Source of the DNA: Mimachlamys varia
Lineage: Eukaryota; Mollusca; Bivalvia; Pectinida; Pectinidae
NCBI GenBank assembly: GCA_947623455.1
Contig: OX392542.1
Span: forward strand, 7,757,625-7,821,624
Length of the DNA stretch: 64,000 bases
Reading direction: 5' to 3'
Shown: in pieces, positions 22,001 through 32,000 of the stretch
Layout of the letters: every line of letters begins with the position of its first letter
Position numbering within the stretch: position 1 is the first letter of the stretch
The notes under the pieces: model-generated
The model's database searches: none
The model's input: the letters and a program-made list of their open reading frames with translations, nothing else
What the model was told of the DNA's origin: nothing
Made by a program: the position numbers and the translations under genes

Positions 22001-23877
22001 TTTGTCAGGCCTGACCCTGAGTGTGAGGACTCATTTCCTGACCTTTCCATGGGGATCACCTCTGACCTGACATCATATTTAGTTTGGGTTTCTGTCGAGT
22101 TGTCCAACATTGTAGTCTAGTGTACATGTAGCAGATCTAGACCAGGTTGATCATCAACAACCATATAGCTCAATTGGTTGAGCATCTGTCTAGAGTTTGG
22201 AAGGTCCCGTGTTCGAACTCCCATCTGGTCCTGCATTTTTCCTTTTTTGCCAAACAAAATTTACCTACAGAAGGTAGTTTAGAGTCTCATGTGTTTCTTC
22301 GGGGTCAAAAACATTGTTAAAGGAGGGAGATATGACAAAGCGGATCTAGACTTGGTCGAGCGTAGACGACTAGATATATACATGTACATGTAGATTAGTT
22401 GGTTGTGCGCCCGTCTAGAGTTTGGCAGGTCCCAGGCTCGAACCCTGGTCTGGCTGTGCATTTTTCCTCTCCAGCTGTTACACTACAATATGTAGGTGAT
22501 TCAGTTTATATGTACCAAAAGTTCTAAAACAGATACAATGTATAACGTCACACTACCACAATTGGTACAATTTTGACAGATTTTCAGTGATATCTACAAA
22601 TTCAGATAGTGTATTTGGAATGTTTCTTGATTTTTGACAAAGAGTACGTATGTTGGTTTATTTTCAGAAGTAAAAATTACACAAGGTGATTTTGTTTTGA
22701 AAATATAATGCAAAACTTTCAAGGAGATTTTGTCCGTTTTTCAGCCATGACCCGTACTCCAATTGGTACACCGTATCACAGGTCATGGAATCTGTTTTTA
22801 TTTCAACTAATGAATGTACCTTATTATTGCAACAAAATATTCTGCCTTTTTAAACACCATACCAAACTACAGTTTTACTTATCCACTTTGATATTTTTCG
22901 TTTATAAGGACAAAAAATCCTCATTTAAACTTGCTTAAAATTACCCCCTTCAAAATACGCCAAAATGTCGTCGACGCACAGCGTTTTTACTGGGTTTCTG
23001 ACGTGTTGACTTTGATGTCATCATGTAATTGTAAATTGATCCAGAAAATAAAAATATTTGGTGGTAATGCTGACAAATATCTATTTTGTTATACTGTCAA
23101 AGGAAAATGTTCAAATATCATTTTCAAGCATTTTCCGGCTGCTGAAACATTCTGTGACCGTGTACCAAATGGGGTAGCGTACCAATTGTGGTAGCGTCAA
23201 GTTACGTTATATGTGTAATAGGATGAGGAAAAGTGATAAATATAGTATCGTCACTGGAGCTCGGACCGGTGACCATTGGCTCTCCAGATCCAAATGCTCT
23301 ACCCCTGAGTTACAGTTCTGTACACAGAGAAATTCCTAAGAGCCCATGTTTGTAACTAATCAATTAATAACCTATATTGCTTATTATCAATGCACATCTT
23401 TTACACATACATAGTGTATGTTACCTGTAGTCAAATCTCCAGGTGTTAGCATTGACCAAAGATAAACGTATGACTTGAACTTTTACCACAGAGTCACCTA
23501 TGCTTCTGATGCAATAAACAGAAAAACACATAAGCTTAAGCTTATACATAAAAATCTGCTGATTTTCTATTATTTCACAATTTCCAAACCAACCAATGCA
23601 CATCACATGATAATTAGTTGTGATTTGTATTGTAAATAAAATCCGGTCATGTCACGTTAGGGATGACGATGCTCTAGATCTGGTTTAGTCTAGCTTATAA
23701 TTAGCCCTAGGGAATCCCCGACCCATTTTTTATGAGATAGGTCATGTTCACAATCGAGTCAACGTAAGTCAAAGTTCACATAAATGTTCACTTACCATAT
23801 TCAACGCCTCCCATCAAAAAGAACAATCCAAGATTCATATACGAAAGCCGTTTTCTTGTTTTCAGTTGAGCCATCAT
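3918..23877 (-). CDS. MFSD8-like: MFSD8/CLN7-like major facilitator transporter, 13 exons
   Basis: Predicted 12-TM major facilitator of the MFSD8 (CLN7) family. The human member sits in lysosomal membranes and has been linked to chloride conductance. The 13 exons on the minus strand are 23796-23877, 21744-21867, 21199-21326, 19545-19664, 15549-15628, 14129-14489, 10775-10848, 10082-10165, 7664-7796, 7229-7285, 6836-6958, 6468-6598 and 3918-4034. Every junction has GT..AG and all phases match, giving 1614 nt, 537 aa, close to the usual 518 or so. Family marks: the TM2-3 loop LLGRWADKSRNP, the TM4-5 run with GAGGGSVIMG and EQERTG, TM5 'LLLGPGLNIFL', and TM7 'ETMITPLSQ'. A soluble loop of about 90 residues separates TM6 and TM7. 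The C-terminus carries an acidic dileucine motif, ENQPLL (residues 531-536), a lysosomal sorting signal. In human CLN7 the dileucine is at the N-terminus, which is very short here. The start is the first of two adjacent ATGs. Introns are rich in transposons and minisatellites. Orthology to MFSD8 rather than a close paralogue is not proven. Confidence 0.85.
4035..6467. other. MFSD8-like intron 12
   Basis: No exon. Holds a plus-strand retroelement tail fragment near 6010-6125. A short stretch at 5445-5485 has 'ccaggggt...acccctgg' symmetry. The remainder is unassigned. Confidence 0.5.
6010..6125 (+). mobile_element. Retroelement 3' tail fragment, copy D
   Basis: Reads AAGACGCTTACTATTCAGGA, CTTGGTCTTATTCTCTTGTG and then TCCATGTAAATCTTTCCTTT, aligning with the tail of copies A and B in the opposite orientation. 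No RT part remains. Confidence 0.55.
6468..6598 (-). CDS. MFSD8-like: MFSD8-like exon 12
   Basis: Acceptor ttgtag|GT and donor TCGCTG|gtaagc. Encodes the TM11 region (VVGCGTIMGPLWTGAAL) and TM12 start (YIMLGVMLGLLVMSL). Confidence 0.88.
6836..6958 (-). CDS. MFSD8-like: MFSD8-like exon 11
   Basis: Acceptor tttcag|AT and donor CAAG|gtaagg. Encodes DQPSVNLPKFIVGLVLDMFA and LPFLAVCSISLYSKITKKE, matching the TM10 and SLYSKI region of the family. Confidence 0.88.
7229..7285 (-). CDS. MFSD8-like: MFSD8-like exon 10
   Basis: Short 57-nt exon with acceptor ctcaag|AT and donor ACAG|gtagac. Encodes DNVTKFLLQVVSVALPLVT. Shorter than the equivalent lumenal part of human CLN7. Confidence 0.8.
7664..7796 (-). 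CDS. MFSD8-like: MFSD8-like exon 9
   Basis: Acceptor attacag|GTA and donor CCAG|gtaggt. Encodes the end of TM8 (VIFVFLLVRYLSK) and TM9 (TMILIGLSTLVVACGWLLYA). Confidence 0.88.
8071..8205. mobile_element. 135-bp MITE, TACCGTAATT ends
   Basis: Left end TACCGTAATTCTCGCATAA; the right end, reverse-complemented, is TACCGTAATTTCTCGCGTAT. The arms stay similar for about 28 bp (..GTGCACAC versus ..GTGCGCAG). The middle is A/T-rich with no coding capacity. A typical short inverted-repeat transposon, probably with a TA-type target. Confidence 0.75.
8346..9085. mobile_element. TIR element 'TGTGTCGCCT', copy 2
   Basis: Starts TGTGTCGTCT (8346), ends AGGCGACACA (9076-9085), and shares internal sequence with 1296-2033. 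The first half is about three direct sub-repeats of 128-135 bp, with 'gtgtttgtagagtcctaacacacctac' variants starting at 8379, 8514, 8648 and 8776. No reading frame is credible. Confidence 0.6.
9691..9935. mobile_element. Possible MITE (TACTGTAAAAG-like ends)
   Basis: Left 'atattgtaaaag' and right 'cttttacagtatatt' are inverted. Inner words (GCAGTGTGGAAATTTTCG versus CGAAAAATTCCAAGCGC) also roughly mirror each other. Weak. Confidence 0.35.
10082..10165 (-). CDS. MFSD8-like: MFSD8-like exon 8
   Basis: Acceptor tttcag|ACA and donor GAG|gtaac. Encodes TMITPLSQKFLHWGELENS and the start of TM8. The TMITPLS word is characteristic of the family. Confidence 0.9.
10166..10774. other. MFSD8-like intron 7
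   Basis: I see nothing in this intron beyond its splice sites. Confidence 0.5.
10775..10848 (-). CDS. MFSD8-like: MFSD8-like exon 7
   Basis: Acceptor ttgtag|AA and donor TTCGAA|gtaagt. Encodes EYVREEVVVLMAVQFNSFFN, then QVGFE, the start of TM7. It is required to join exons 6 and 8 in phase. A TTAA-flanked transposon ends only 46 bp from its acceptor. Confidence 0.85.
10895..12664. mobile_element. TTAA-flanked 1.77-kb DNA transposon
   Basis: Perfect 18-bp terminal inverted repeats, AGGGGCATCCCGCGAAAG at 10895-10912 and its reverse complement at 12647-12664. They are directly flanked by TTAA at 10891-10894 and 12665-12668. TTAA duplication is the hallmark of piggyBac-type insertion, but the tips lack the usual CCC start, so assignment to that superfamily is an inference. 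No full transposase is present. A stop-free stretch of about 30 codons near 11173-11273, running into 'gtaagt', could be an exon relic. It lies in MFSD8-like intron 6, 46 bp upstream of the exon 7 acceptor in transcription order. Confidence 0.8.
13020..13625. repeat. Degenerate tandem repeat, unit about 145 bp
   Basis: Four diverged units share words such as 'ttaactctgtaa', 'attgtcaaactttTCCCAGAT', 'gcataccaag' and 'tttactcaagtt'. Spacing is about 140-150 bp. Non-coding, within intron 6. Repeats with similar wording are, to my knowledge, common in bivalve genomes. Confidence 0.6.
14129..14489 (-). CDS. MFSD8-like: MFSD8-like exon 6
   Basis: Largest exon (361 nt). Acceptor ctgtag|GTC and donor ACAG|gtataa. 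Encodes TM6 (VFMAGLWALQSLLMVVLY) and the hydrophilic, Ser/Asn-rich central loop, including GESSSSPENSNDRG. Confidence 0.85.
14490..15548. other. MFSD8-like intron 5
   Basis: About 1.06 kb, AT-rich. No exon, RNA or clear repeat seen. Confidence 0.5.
15549..15628 (-). CDS. MFSD8-like: MFSD8-like exon 5
   Basis: Acceptor cttacag|GG and donor CCAGGG|gtaagtc. Encodes GPGLNIFLRL, ADFRIGPFLVDK and FSSPG, typical of the TM5-TM6 link in MFSD8 proteins. Confidence 0.9.
15629..17050. other. MFSD8-like intron 4, first part
   Basis: No family exon. The stretch 16200-17000 is less AT-rich than its surroundings and has long stop-free pieces on both strands, but none resembles a known protein. It may be an inserted element or a non-coding transcript. 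Confidence 0.3.
17054..17140. repeat. Short tandem repeat, about 22 bp x 4
   Basis: 'gcagtgaaaatataagatttt' repeated about four times with small changes. Confidence 0.75.
18213..18282. repeat. Direct duplication of 33 bp
   Basis: 'agtatccacatcaaagtacc' plus 'aattaaacttcac' occurs twice back to back. A recent local duplication. Confidence 0.8.
18949..19112. mobile_element. Foldback element with long arms
   Basis: Arms of roughly 60 bp are inverted around a loop of about 40 bp. The left arm runs CACTTTGGGCAATATTGGAG to CAGTCACCCAAAAA; the right arm is TTTTTGGGTGACTG to CGCCAAAGTG. Non-coding, palindromic, MITE-like. The ORF over it is spurious. Confidence 0.75.
19144..19570. repeat. 23-bp minisatellite reaching the exon 4 donor
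   Basis: About 12-15 units of 'agtaaagatttcccatacctatg' (plus strand), regular at 19200-19470 and degenerate towards 19570. On the gene's strand the unit reads TTTACTCATAG|GTATGGGAAA. The real exon 4 end is TTTACTGTTAG|gtatggac. The array therefore carries many copies of the donor-like sequence. Confidence 0.8.
19545..19664 (-). CDS. MFSD8-like: MFSD8-like exon 4
   Basis: Acceptor tttcag|GT and donor TTAG|gtatgg. Encodes GFGAGGGSVIMGEIGRVTSE and the start of TM5, the strongest family match. The donor end resembles the 23-bp tandem units just below it. Confidence 0.9.
20080..21115. repeat. Degenerate 36-bp minisatellite in intron 3
   Basis: About 28 imperfect units around 'agtgcaccaggaaaaccttt' followed by 'gggctgggtgagccct'. 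Non-coding. It lies in the intron between exons 3 and 4. Part of the unit (ccagcaccaggaaaacct) resembles the reverse complement of the exon 4 acceptor (ccagcaccaaaacctg), which may or may not be homology. Confidence 0.8.
21199..21326 (-). CDS. MFSD8-like: MFSD8-like exon 3
   Basis: Acceptor ttgtag|G and donor GTAG|gtaag. Encodes the MFS loop RWADKSRNPK, TM3 (LIIIICGIVQVGGNFMYF) and the start of TM4 (WFLLASRLVVG). Confidence 0.9.
21327..21743. other. MFSD8-like intron 2
   Basis: 417 bp with nothing recognised. Confidence 0.5.
21744..21867 (-). CDS. MFSD8-like: MFSD8-like exon 2
   Basis: Acceptor gacag|CG and donor AG|gtaaatc. Encodes the rest of TM1 (VILPTLWLYIQDRF) and TM2 (GIIMSAYSLAAMIASPLLG). 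Confidence 0.85.
22161..22230 (+). repeat. tRNA-like sequence 1 (SINE head)
   Basis: Contains an A box (TAGCTCAATTGG) and a B box (GTTCGAACTCC) at tRNA spacing, with a weak acceptor stem (ACCATAT/ATCTGGT). It is followed by 'gcatttttcc'. More likely a tRNA-derived SINE or pseudogene than a working tRNA. Confidence 0.55.
22386..22455 (+). repeat. tRNA-like sequence 2 (SINE head)
   Basis: A diverged second copy about 225 bp downstream: GATTAGTTGGTTGTGCGCCC, GTCTAGAGTTTGGCAGGTCC and B box GCTCGAACCCTGG, again followed by 'gcatttttcc'. Both copies are preceded by 'gatctagac'. Confidence 0.5.
22541..23211. mobile_element. TIR element with TACCACAATTGG ends, 671 bp
   Basis: The left end TATAACGTCACACTACCACA mirrors the right end, which reverse-complements to TATAACGTAACTTGACGCTA and then CCACAATTGGTAC. 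A small indel separates the two arms. Two short ORFs inside show no similarity I can name. It sits directly against the SINE copy at 23213. Confidence 0.65.
23213..23400 (-). repeat. Diverged tRNA-derived SINE copy
   Basis: Matches the 253-bp unit at 44988: GAGGAAAAGTGATAAATATA, CCATTGGCTCTCCAG and CAATGCACATCTTTTACAC are all present. The tRNA-like part reads on the minus strand. Many substitutions show it is older than the chromosome-local array at 45 kb. Confidence 0.7.
23796..23877 (-). CDS. MFSD8-like: MFSD8-like exon 1 (start)
   Basis: Begins MMAQLKTRKRLSYM and enters TM1 (NLGLFFLMGGVEY). Donor is G|gtaagtg; ends with one leftover base. No N-terminal dileucine motif is present, unlike human CLN7. 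Confidence 0.8.
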
Positions 23878-26098
23878 GTACTCTCTTCATAGCAGACGAT
23901 CGCACAGACTGACGTGAACGAACTTCAGCCTACCTGTCGCGATCGTAAGCCCGACAGGTATTAAAATGAAAATAGAGTTACTCCCCCTTAATTGGATGAT
24001 GCTAAATTCAGGAGAGCGTATGAAACTATTAATTGTTCGTGCTGTCGTTAAGAATGTTTCATTGATTGACATTTTAATAAACCTTTGTTTTTCATAACTT
24101 AATTTATGAAAACAAATGATCCTAGTATTTATCAAATGTTAAAAGGAAGTTAAAATGCATTACAGTACAGTATCTGTAGAAAATATGATGAAAAATAATG
24201 ATAAAACGTTTGTCTAATAATATGCTTGGGTAATAAAACAAAAGAATTATGTACAAAATCGAAACCACTCATTATATTCGGCTCCGTACTGCACATACAC
24301 ATTTACATCTTTATTCCTTGATAGAAACACAAGCAACTGTGGTCTAATTTTAATGCGTAAGTCAAAAAAAAATTGTGTTGAAAAATGATAAAACTCCGAA
24401 GGCATGGTATCTTTGGAAGGATCTGTTTCCTAAAAAAGCTCCGGATACATGATTTTCCATGTACATTGTATATATATGTTTATTAAGAAAACATGCACTG
24501 TAGAGCTAATTTTACGACAAAGATGAGTAAATATACAAACAAATTAAATAAAAACAAGCGATATCACAGCACGCAAGTTAACTTCAATAAAAATAAGATT
24601 ATTATGAAATAGTATGCGGGAATTATGACAAATTACATACATGTACATGTATATACAGTGTATGTATCTATCATGGACCTGTTGAAAGGGCACTATTGTC
24701 TCATAGTATTGTTGAGGGATGGAATAGTGCTTCAGGAACCGAAGGCGAGGGCACTATATCATCACAAGACAATAACGTTGAGGCAATCTTGCCCTCCCAA
24801 CCACAGGGGCTTGGCACGAAATATTTAGATCATGGTCCATATATGTATGTATTATAATGTCTATAATAATACATAAACGGACCATGATCTAAAAAAATCG
24901 TGCCAAGCCGCTGTACTCTCAACAGGGCCATGATAGGTTTAGTACATACTGTAGCTATATATATAGCCCTTCCTTTTAAACTTACACCAAAACCAGTGGC
25001 GTAGCTAGTTATTCTTTTGCAGGGAGTCTAGGGCGTACCCCCGGAAAAGTCACTACCTGTTAGGTCGAAGATCTAGAATAGCTTATAACCGATTTCAGCA
25101 TAATTTCTTTTGGTGACATTGGTTCGATTTTGTCCTTGAGCAAATAATATCTAAAAGCGAAATCCAAAATAAATCATCATTTTCAAGTGAACACAATGAC
25201 ACAGCTTGTACATAATGTTTATTATTTTGCAGGACCGCAGAGTTTCGGATCGTCGTTTTCAGTTCACTACAATGTAACGTCCTCGCCAAATATTGCATAA
25301 TAAAGCCCGTCTTTTTGTTTTGATGAACACAATCATGTCAATTTGTAAATACTGCATGACGTCATCAATTAATATGTGATGTTGCATGTTCGTTTATGTT
25401 CCCAAAATGCCCCACTCAAGTCGAAATTCGACCGTCTTATCTAGATGTACATTACATGTACATGCATGTTAAAGATGATTTTGATTTTTTTGGCTTTTAT
25501 TCTCATAAATATTAGTTTCATGATAAGCAAAATCTTATAGGAGTTGAAATGTGATATGGAATTTATTCAACGAGTTCTAGAACTTTATATGTTATGAGCC
25601 TGTTGTTTGTTCGGAAATGGAAGTTGGGTTTATATTTACAACGATTCGGATTTATAATACAACAAAGTAACCAAGAAAAAAAAGTTAAATAGTCTATAGC
25701 TTCCCACTTCGATGATAAGGATTGTTTCTTTGCTTGGTCATCCCGCAAATCATCTGGTACTAGTTGAGCAATGTCAGGATAGCCCAGACTTCGGAGCAGA
25801 TTTACACACAGGCACTAGCCTCGTCTGTCAAACACCTATAATATTAACAAGGTTATATTAACATTTGCTCTGTAATTTGCCATTGACGCAATGCTAAGAG
25901 GCAGTTGCTGTCATAGGCCTATAACACCAAGTGCCTCAGACTATAACAGCAGTTGGCATTGTGACGTCATCATTCTCTATTGTGATGTCATCGATTTCAT
26001 TGTTGTCTTCACTTGATTTGCTGTTCAAAATCGGTCCGAAGAAACTAAATAAAGCACAATTATTCTATAAAAATGTAAATATAAGTAATGAACATTTT
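23878..26098. other. Upstream region of the MFSD8-like gene
   Basis: Presumed promoter side of the minus-strand gene. No TATA box or other element can be assigned with confidence. Contains the foldback at 24650-24957. 'cagtggcgtagctag' near 24995 resembles hAT-type transposon ends but has no visible partner. Confidence 0.35.
24650..24957. mobile_element. Nested foldback element
   Basis: Outer arms CTATCATGGACCTGTTGA (24668) and TCAACAGGGCCATGATAG (ending about 24937) are inverted. Inner arms GGCTTGGCACGA..TAGATCATGGTCC (24808-24840) and GGACCATGATCTA..TCGTGCCAAGCC (24878-24909) are inverted around a short AT-rich loop. No coding capacity. Confidence 0.7.
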
Positions 26099-29000
26099 AC
26101 ATTACATACCAGGTGTCCGGAAGGAACATTATATACCAGGTGTCTGGAGGAAACATTACATACCAGGTGTCCGGAAGAACATTATATACCAGGTGACCGG
26201 AAGGAGCATTATATACCAGGTGTCCGGAGGGAACATTACATACCATGTGTCCGGAAGGAACATTAAATACCAGGTGTCAGGATGTAACATTACATACCAG
26301 GTGCCCGGAAGGAACATTACATACCAGGTGTCCGGAGGGAACATTACATACCAGGTGTCCGGAAGGAACATTACATACCAGGTGTCAGGAAGGAACATTA
26401 CATACCAGGTGTCAGGAACGAACATTACATACCAGGTGTCCAGAGGGAACATTACATACTAGGTGTCCGAGGGAACATTACATACCAGGTGTCAGGAAGA
26501 AACATTACATACCAGATGTCCGGAAGGAACATTACATACCAGGTGTCCGGAAGGAACATTACATACCAGGTGTCCGGAGGGAACATTACATACCAGGTGT
26601 CCGGAAGGAACATTACATACCAGGTGTCCGGTAGGAACATTGTATACCAGGTGTCCGGAGGGAACATTACATACCAGGTGTCGGGAAGGGACATTACATA
26701 CCAGGTGTCCGGAAGGAACATTACATACCAGGTGTCCGGAAGGGAACATTACATACCAGGTGTCAGGAAGGAACATTACATACCAGGTGTCAGGAAGGAA
26801 CATTACATACCAGGTGTCAGGAAGGAACATTACATACCAGGTGTCCAGAGGGAACATTACATGTACATACTAGGTGTCCGAGGGAACATTACATACCAGG
26901 TGTCAGGAAGAAACATTACATACCAGGTGTCAGGATGTAACATTACATACCAGGTGTCCGGAAGGAACATTACATACCAGGTGTCAGGAAGGAACATTAC
27001 ATACTAGGTGTCCGGAGGGAACATTACATACCAGGTGTCCGGAGGGAACATTACATACCAGGTGTCCGGAGGGAACATTACATACCAGGTGTCCGGAGGG
27101 AACATTACATACTAGGTGTCCGGAGGGAACATTACATACCAGGTGTCCGGAAGGAACATTACATACTAGGTGTCCGGAAGGAACATTACATACCAGGTGT
27201 CCGGAAGGAACATTACATACCAGGTGTCCGGAGGGAACATTACATACCAGGTGTCCGGAGGGAACATTACATACCAGGTGTCCGGGGGAAACATTACATA
27301 CCAGGTGTCCGGAAGGAACATTACATACTAGGTGTCAGGAAGGAACATTACATACCAGGTGTCCGGAAGGAACATTACATACCAGGTGTCAGGAAGGAAC
27401 ATTACATACCAGGTGTCAGGATGTAACATTACATACCAGGTGTCAGGAAGGAACATTACATACCAGGTGTCCGGAAGGAACATTACATACCAGGTGTCAG
27501 GAAGGAACATTACATACCAGGTGTCAGGAAGGAACATTACATACCAGGTGTCCGGAAGGAACATTACATACCAGGTGTCAGGAAGGAACATTACATACCC
27601 GGTGTCAGGAAGGAACATTACATACCAGGTGTCCGGAGGGAACATTACATACCAGGTGTCTGGAAGGAACATTACATACCAGGTGTCCGGTAGGAACATT
27701 ACATACCAGGTGTCCGGTAGGAACATTACATACTAGGTGTCAGGATGTAACATTACATACCAGGTGTCAGGATGTAACATTACATACCAGGTGTCAGGAA
27801 GGAACATTACATACCAGGTGTCCGGAAGGAACATTACATACCAGGTGTCAGGAAGGAACATTACATACCAGGTGTCAGGAAGGAACATTACATACCAGGT
27901 GTCCGGAAGGAACATTACATACCAGGTGTCAGGAAGGAACATTACATACCAGGTGTCAGGAAGGAACATTACATACTAGGTGTCCGGAGGGAACATTACA
28001 TACCAGGTGTCCGGAAGGAACATTACATACCAGGTGTCCGGTAGGAACATTATATACCAGGTGTCCGGAGGGAACATTACATACCAGGTGTCCGGTAGGA
28101 ACATTACATACCAGGTGTCCGGAGGGAACATTACATACCAGGTGTCGGGAAGGAACATTACATACCAGGTGTCCGGTAGGAACATTACATACCAGGTGTC
28201 CGGAGGGAACATTACATACCAGGTGTCTGGAAGGAACATTACATACCAGGTGTCCGGTAGGAACATTACATACCAGGTGTCCGGTAGGAACATTACATAC
28301 CAGGTGTCCGGAGGGAACATTACATACCAGGTGTCGGGAAGGAACATTACATACCAGGTGTCCGGGGGAAACATTACATACCAGGTGTCCGGAAGGAACA
28401 TTACATACCAGGTGTCGGGAAGGAATATTACATACCAGGTGTCCGGAGGGAACATTACATACCAGGTGTCCGGAAGGAACATTACATACCAGGTGTCCGG
28501 ATGGAACATTACATACCAGGTGTCCGGAGGGAACATTACATACCAGGCGTCCGGAGGAAACATTACATATCAGGTGTCCGGGGGAACATTACATACCAGG
28601 TGTCCGGAAGGAACATTACATACCAGGTGTCCGGGGGAACATTACATACCAGGTGTCCGGAGGAAACATTACATACCAGGTGTCCGGGGGAACATTACAT
28701 ACCAGGTGTCCGGGGGAACATTACATACCAGGTGTCAGGAATGAACATTACATACCAGGTGTCCGGAGGGAACATTACATACCAGGTGTCCGGAGGGAAC
28801 ATTACATACCAGGTGTCCGGAGGGAACATTACATACCAGGTGTCCGGAGGGAACATTACATACCAGGTGTCCGGAGGGAACATTACATACCAGGTGTCCG
28901 GAGGGAACATTACATACCAGGTGTCCGGAGGGAACATTACATACCAGGTGTCCGGAGGGAACATTACATACCAGGTGTCCGGAAGGAACATCACATACCA

Positions 29001-32000
29001 GGTGTCCGGAATGAACATTACATACCAGGTGTCCGGAGGGAACATTACATACCAGGTGTCCGGAAGGAACATCACATACCAGGTGTCAGGATGGAACATT
29101 ACATACCAGGTGTCCAGAGGGAACATTACATGTACATACTAGGGGTCCGAGGGAACATTACATACCAGGTGTCAGGAAGAAACATTACATACCAGGTGTC
29201 AGGATGTAACATTACATACCAGGTGTCCGGAAGGAACATTACATACCAGGTGTCCGGAAGGAACATTACATACCAGGTGTCCGGGGGAAACATTACATAC
29301 CAGGTGTCCGGAAGGAACATTACATACCAGGTGTCAGGATGTAACATTACATACCAGGTGTCAGGATGTAACATTACATACCAGGTGTCAGGAAGGAACA
29401 TTACATACCAGGTGTCAGGAAGGAACATTACATACCAGGTGTCCGGAAGGAACATTACATACCAGGTGTCCGGAAGGAACATTACATACCAGGTGTCCGG
29501 GGGAACATTACATACCAGGTGTCCGGAGGAAACATTACATACCAGGTGTCCGGGGGAACATTACATACCAGGTGTCCGGGGGAACATTACATACCAGGTG
29601 TCCGGAATGAACATTACATACCAGGTGTCCGGAGGGAACATTACATACCAGGTGTCCGGAGGGAACATTACATACCAGGTGTCCGGAGGGAACATTACAT
29701 ACCAGGTGTCCGGAGGGAACATTACATACCAGGTGTCCGGAAGGAACATTACATACCAGGTGTCCGGAGGGAACATTACATACCAGGTGTCCGGAGGGAA
29801 CATTACATACCAGGTGTCCGGAGGGAACATTACATACCAGGTGTCCGGAAGGAACATCACATACCAAGTGTCCGGAATGAACATTACATACCAGGTGTCC
29901 GGAGGGAACATTACATACCAGGTGTCCGGAAGGAACATCACATACCAGGTGTCAGGAAGGAACATTACATACCAGGTGTCCAGAGGGAACATTACATGTA
30001 CATACTAGGTGTCCGAGGGAACATTACATACCAGGTGTCGGGAAGGAACATTACATACCAGGTGTCCGGTAGGAACATTACATACCAGGTGTCCGGAGGG
30101 AACATTACATACCAGGTGTCTGGAAGGAACATTACATACCAGGTGTCAGGAAGGAACATTACATACCAGGTGTCCGGTAGGAACATTACATACCAGGTGT
30201 CCGGTAGGAACATTACATACCAGGTGTCCGGAGGGAACATTACATACCAGGTGTCGGGAAGGAACATTACATACCAGGTGTCCGGGGGAAACATTACATA
30301 CCAGGTGTCCGGAAGGAACATTACATACCAGGTGTCGGGAAGGAATATTACATACCAGGTGTCCGGAGGGAACGTTACATACCAGGTGTCAGGAAGAAAC
30401 GTTACATACCAGGTGTCCGGAGGGAACATTACATACCAGGTGTCCGGAAGGAACATTACATACCAGGTGTCCGGAGGGAACATTACATACCAGGTGTCCG
30501 GAAGGAACATTACATACCAGGTGTCCGGAGGGAACATTGCATACCAGGTGTCAGGAAGGAACATTACATACCAGGTGTCCGGAGGGAACATTACATACCA
30601 GGTGTCAGGAAGGAACATTACATACCAGGTGTCCGGAGGGAACATTACATACCAGGTGTCAGGAAGGAACATTACATACCAGGTGTCCGGAGGGAACATT
30701 ACATACCAGGTGTCCGGAGGGAACATTACATACCAGGTGTCCGGAGGGAACATTGCATACCAGGTGTCCGGAGGGAACATTGCATACCAGGTGTCCGGAA
30801 GGAACATTACATACCAGGTGTCCGGAGGGAACATTACATACCAGGTGTCCGGAGGGAACATTACATACCAGGTGTCCGGAGGGAACATTGCATACCAGGT
30901 GTCCGGATGTAACATTACATAACAGGTGTCCGGAGGGAACATTACATACCAGGTGTCCGGAGGGAACATTACATACCAGGTGTCCGGAAGGAACATTACA
31001 TACCAGGTGTCCGGAGGGAACATTACATACCAGGTGTCCGGAGGGAACATTGCATACCAGGTGTCCGGAAGGAACATTACATACCTGGTGTCTGGAGGGA
31101 ACATTACATACCTGGTGTCGGGAAGGAACATTGCATACCAGGTGTCCGGAGGGAACATTACATACCATGTGTCAGGAGGAAACAGTACATACCAGGTGAC
31201 CGGAAGGAACATTACATACCAGGTGTCCGGAGGGAACATTACATACCACGTGTCCGGAAGGAACATTACATACCAAGTGTCCGGAAGGAACATTACATAC
31301 AAGGTGTCCGGAGGGAACATTACATACCAGGTGTCTGGAGGGAACATTACATACCAAGTGTCCGGAGGGAACATTACATACCAGGTGTCCGGAGGGAACA
31401 TTACATACCAGGTGTCCGGGGGAAACATTACATACCAGGTGTCCGGGGGAACATTACATACCAGGTGTCCGGAAGGAACATTACATTCCAGGCGTCCGGA
31501 AGGGAACATTACATATCAGGTGTCCGGGGGGAACATTACATACCAGGTGTCCGGGGGAACATTACATACCAGGTGTCCGGGGGAACATTACATACCAGGT
31601 GTCCGGGGGAACATTACATACCAGGTGTCCGGGGGAACATTACATACCTGGTGTCCGGGGGAACATTACATACCAGGTGTCCGGGGGAACATTACATACC
31701 TGGTGTCCAGGGGAACATTACATTCCAGGCGTCCGGAAGGGACATTACATACCAGGTGTCCGGGGGAACATTACATACCAGGTGTCCGGGGGAACATTAC
31801 ATACCAGGTGTCCGGGGGAACATTACATACCAGGTGTCCGGGGGAACATTACATACCAGGTGTCCGGAAGGAATATTACATACCAGGTGTCCAGAAGGAA
31901 TATTACATACCAGGTGTCCGGGGGAACATTACATACCAGGTGTCCGGGGGAACATTACATACCAGGTGTCCGGAAGGAATATTACATACCAGGTGTCCAG

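Noticed and set aside
24990..25080. hAT-type transposon end (cagtggcgtagc)
   Set aside because: Only one end-like word is visible; no inverted partner or 8-bp duplication was found.
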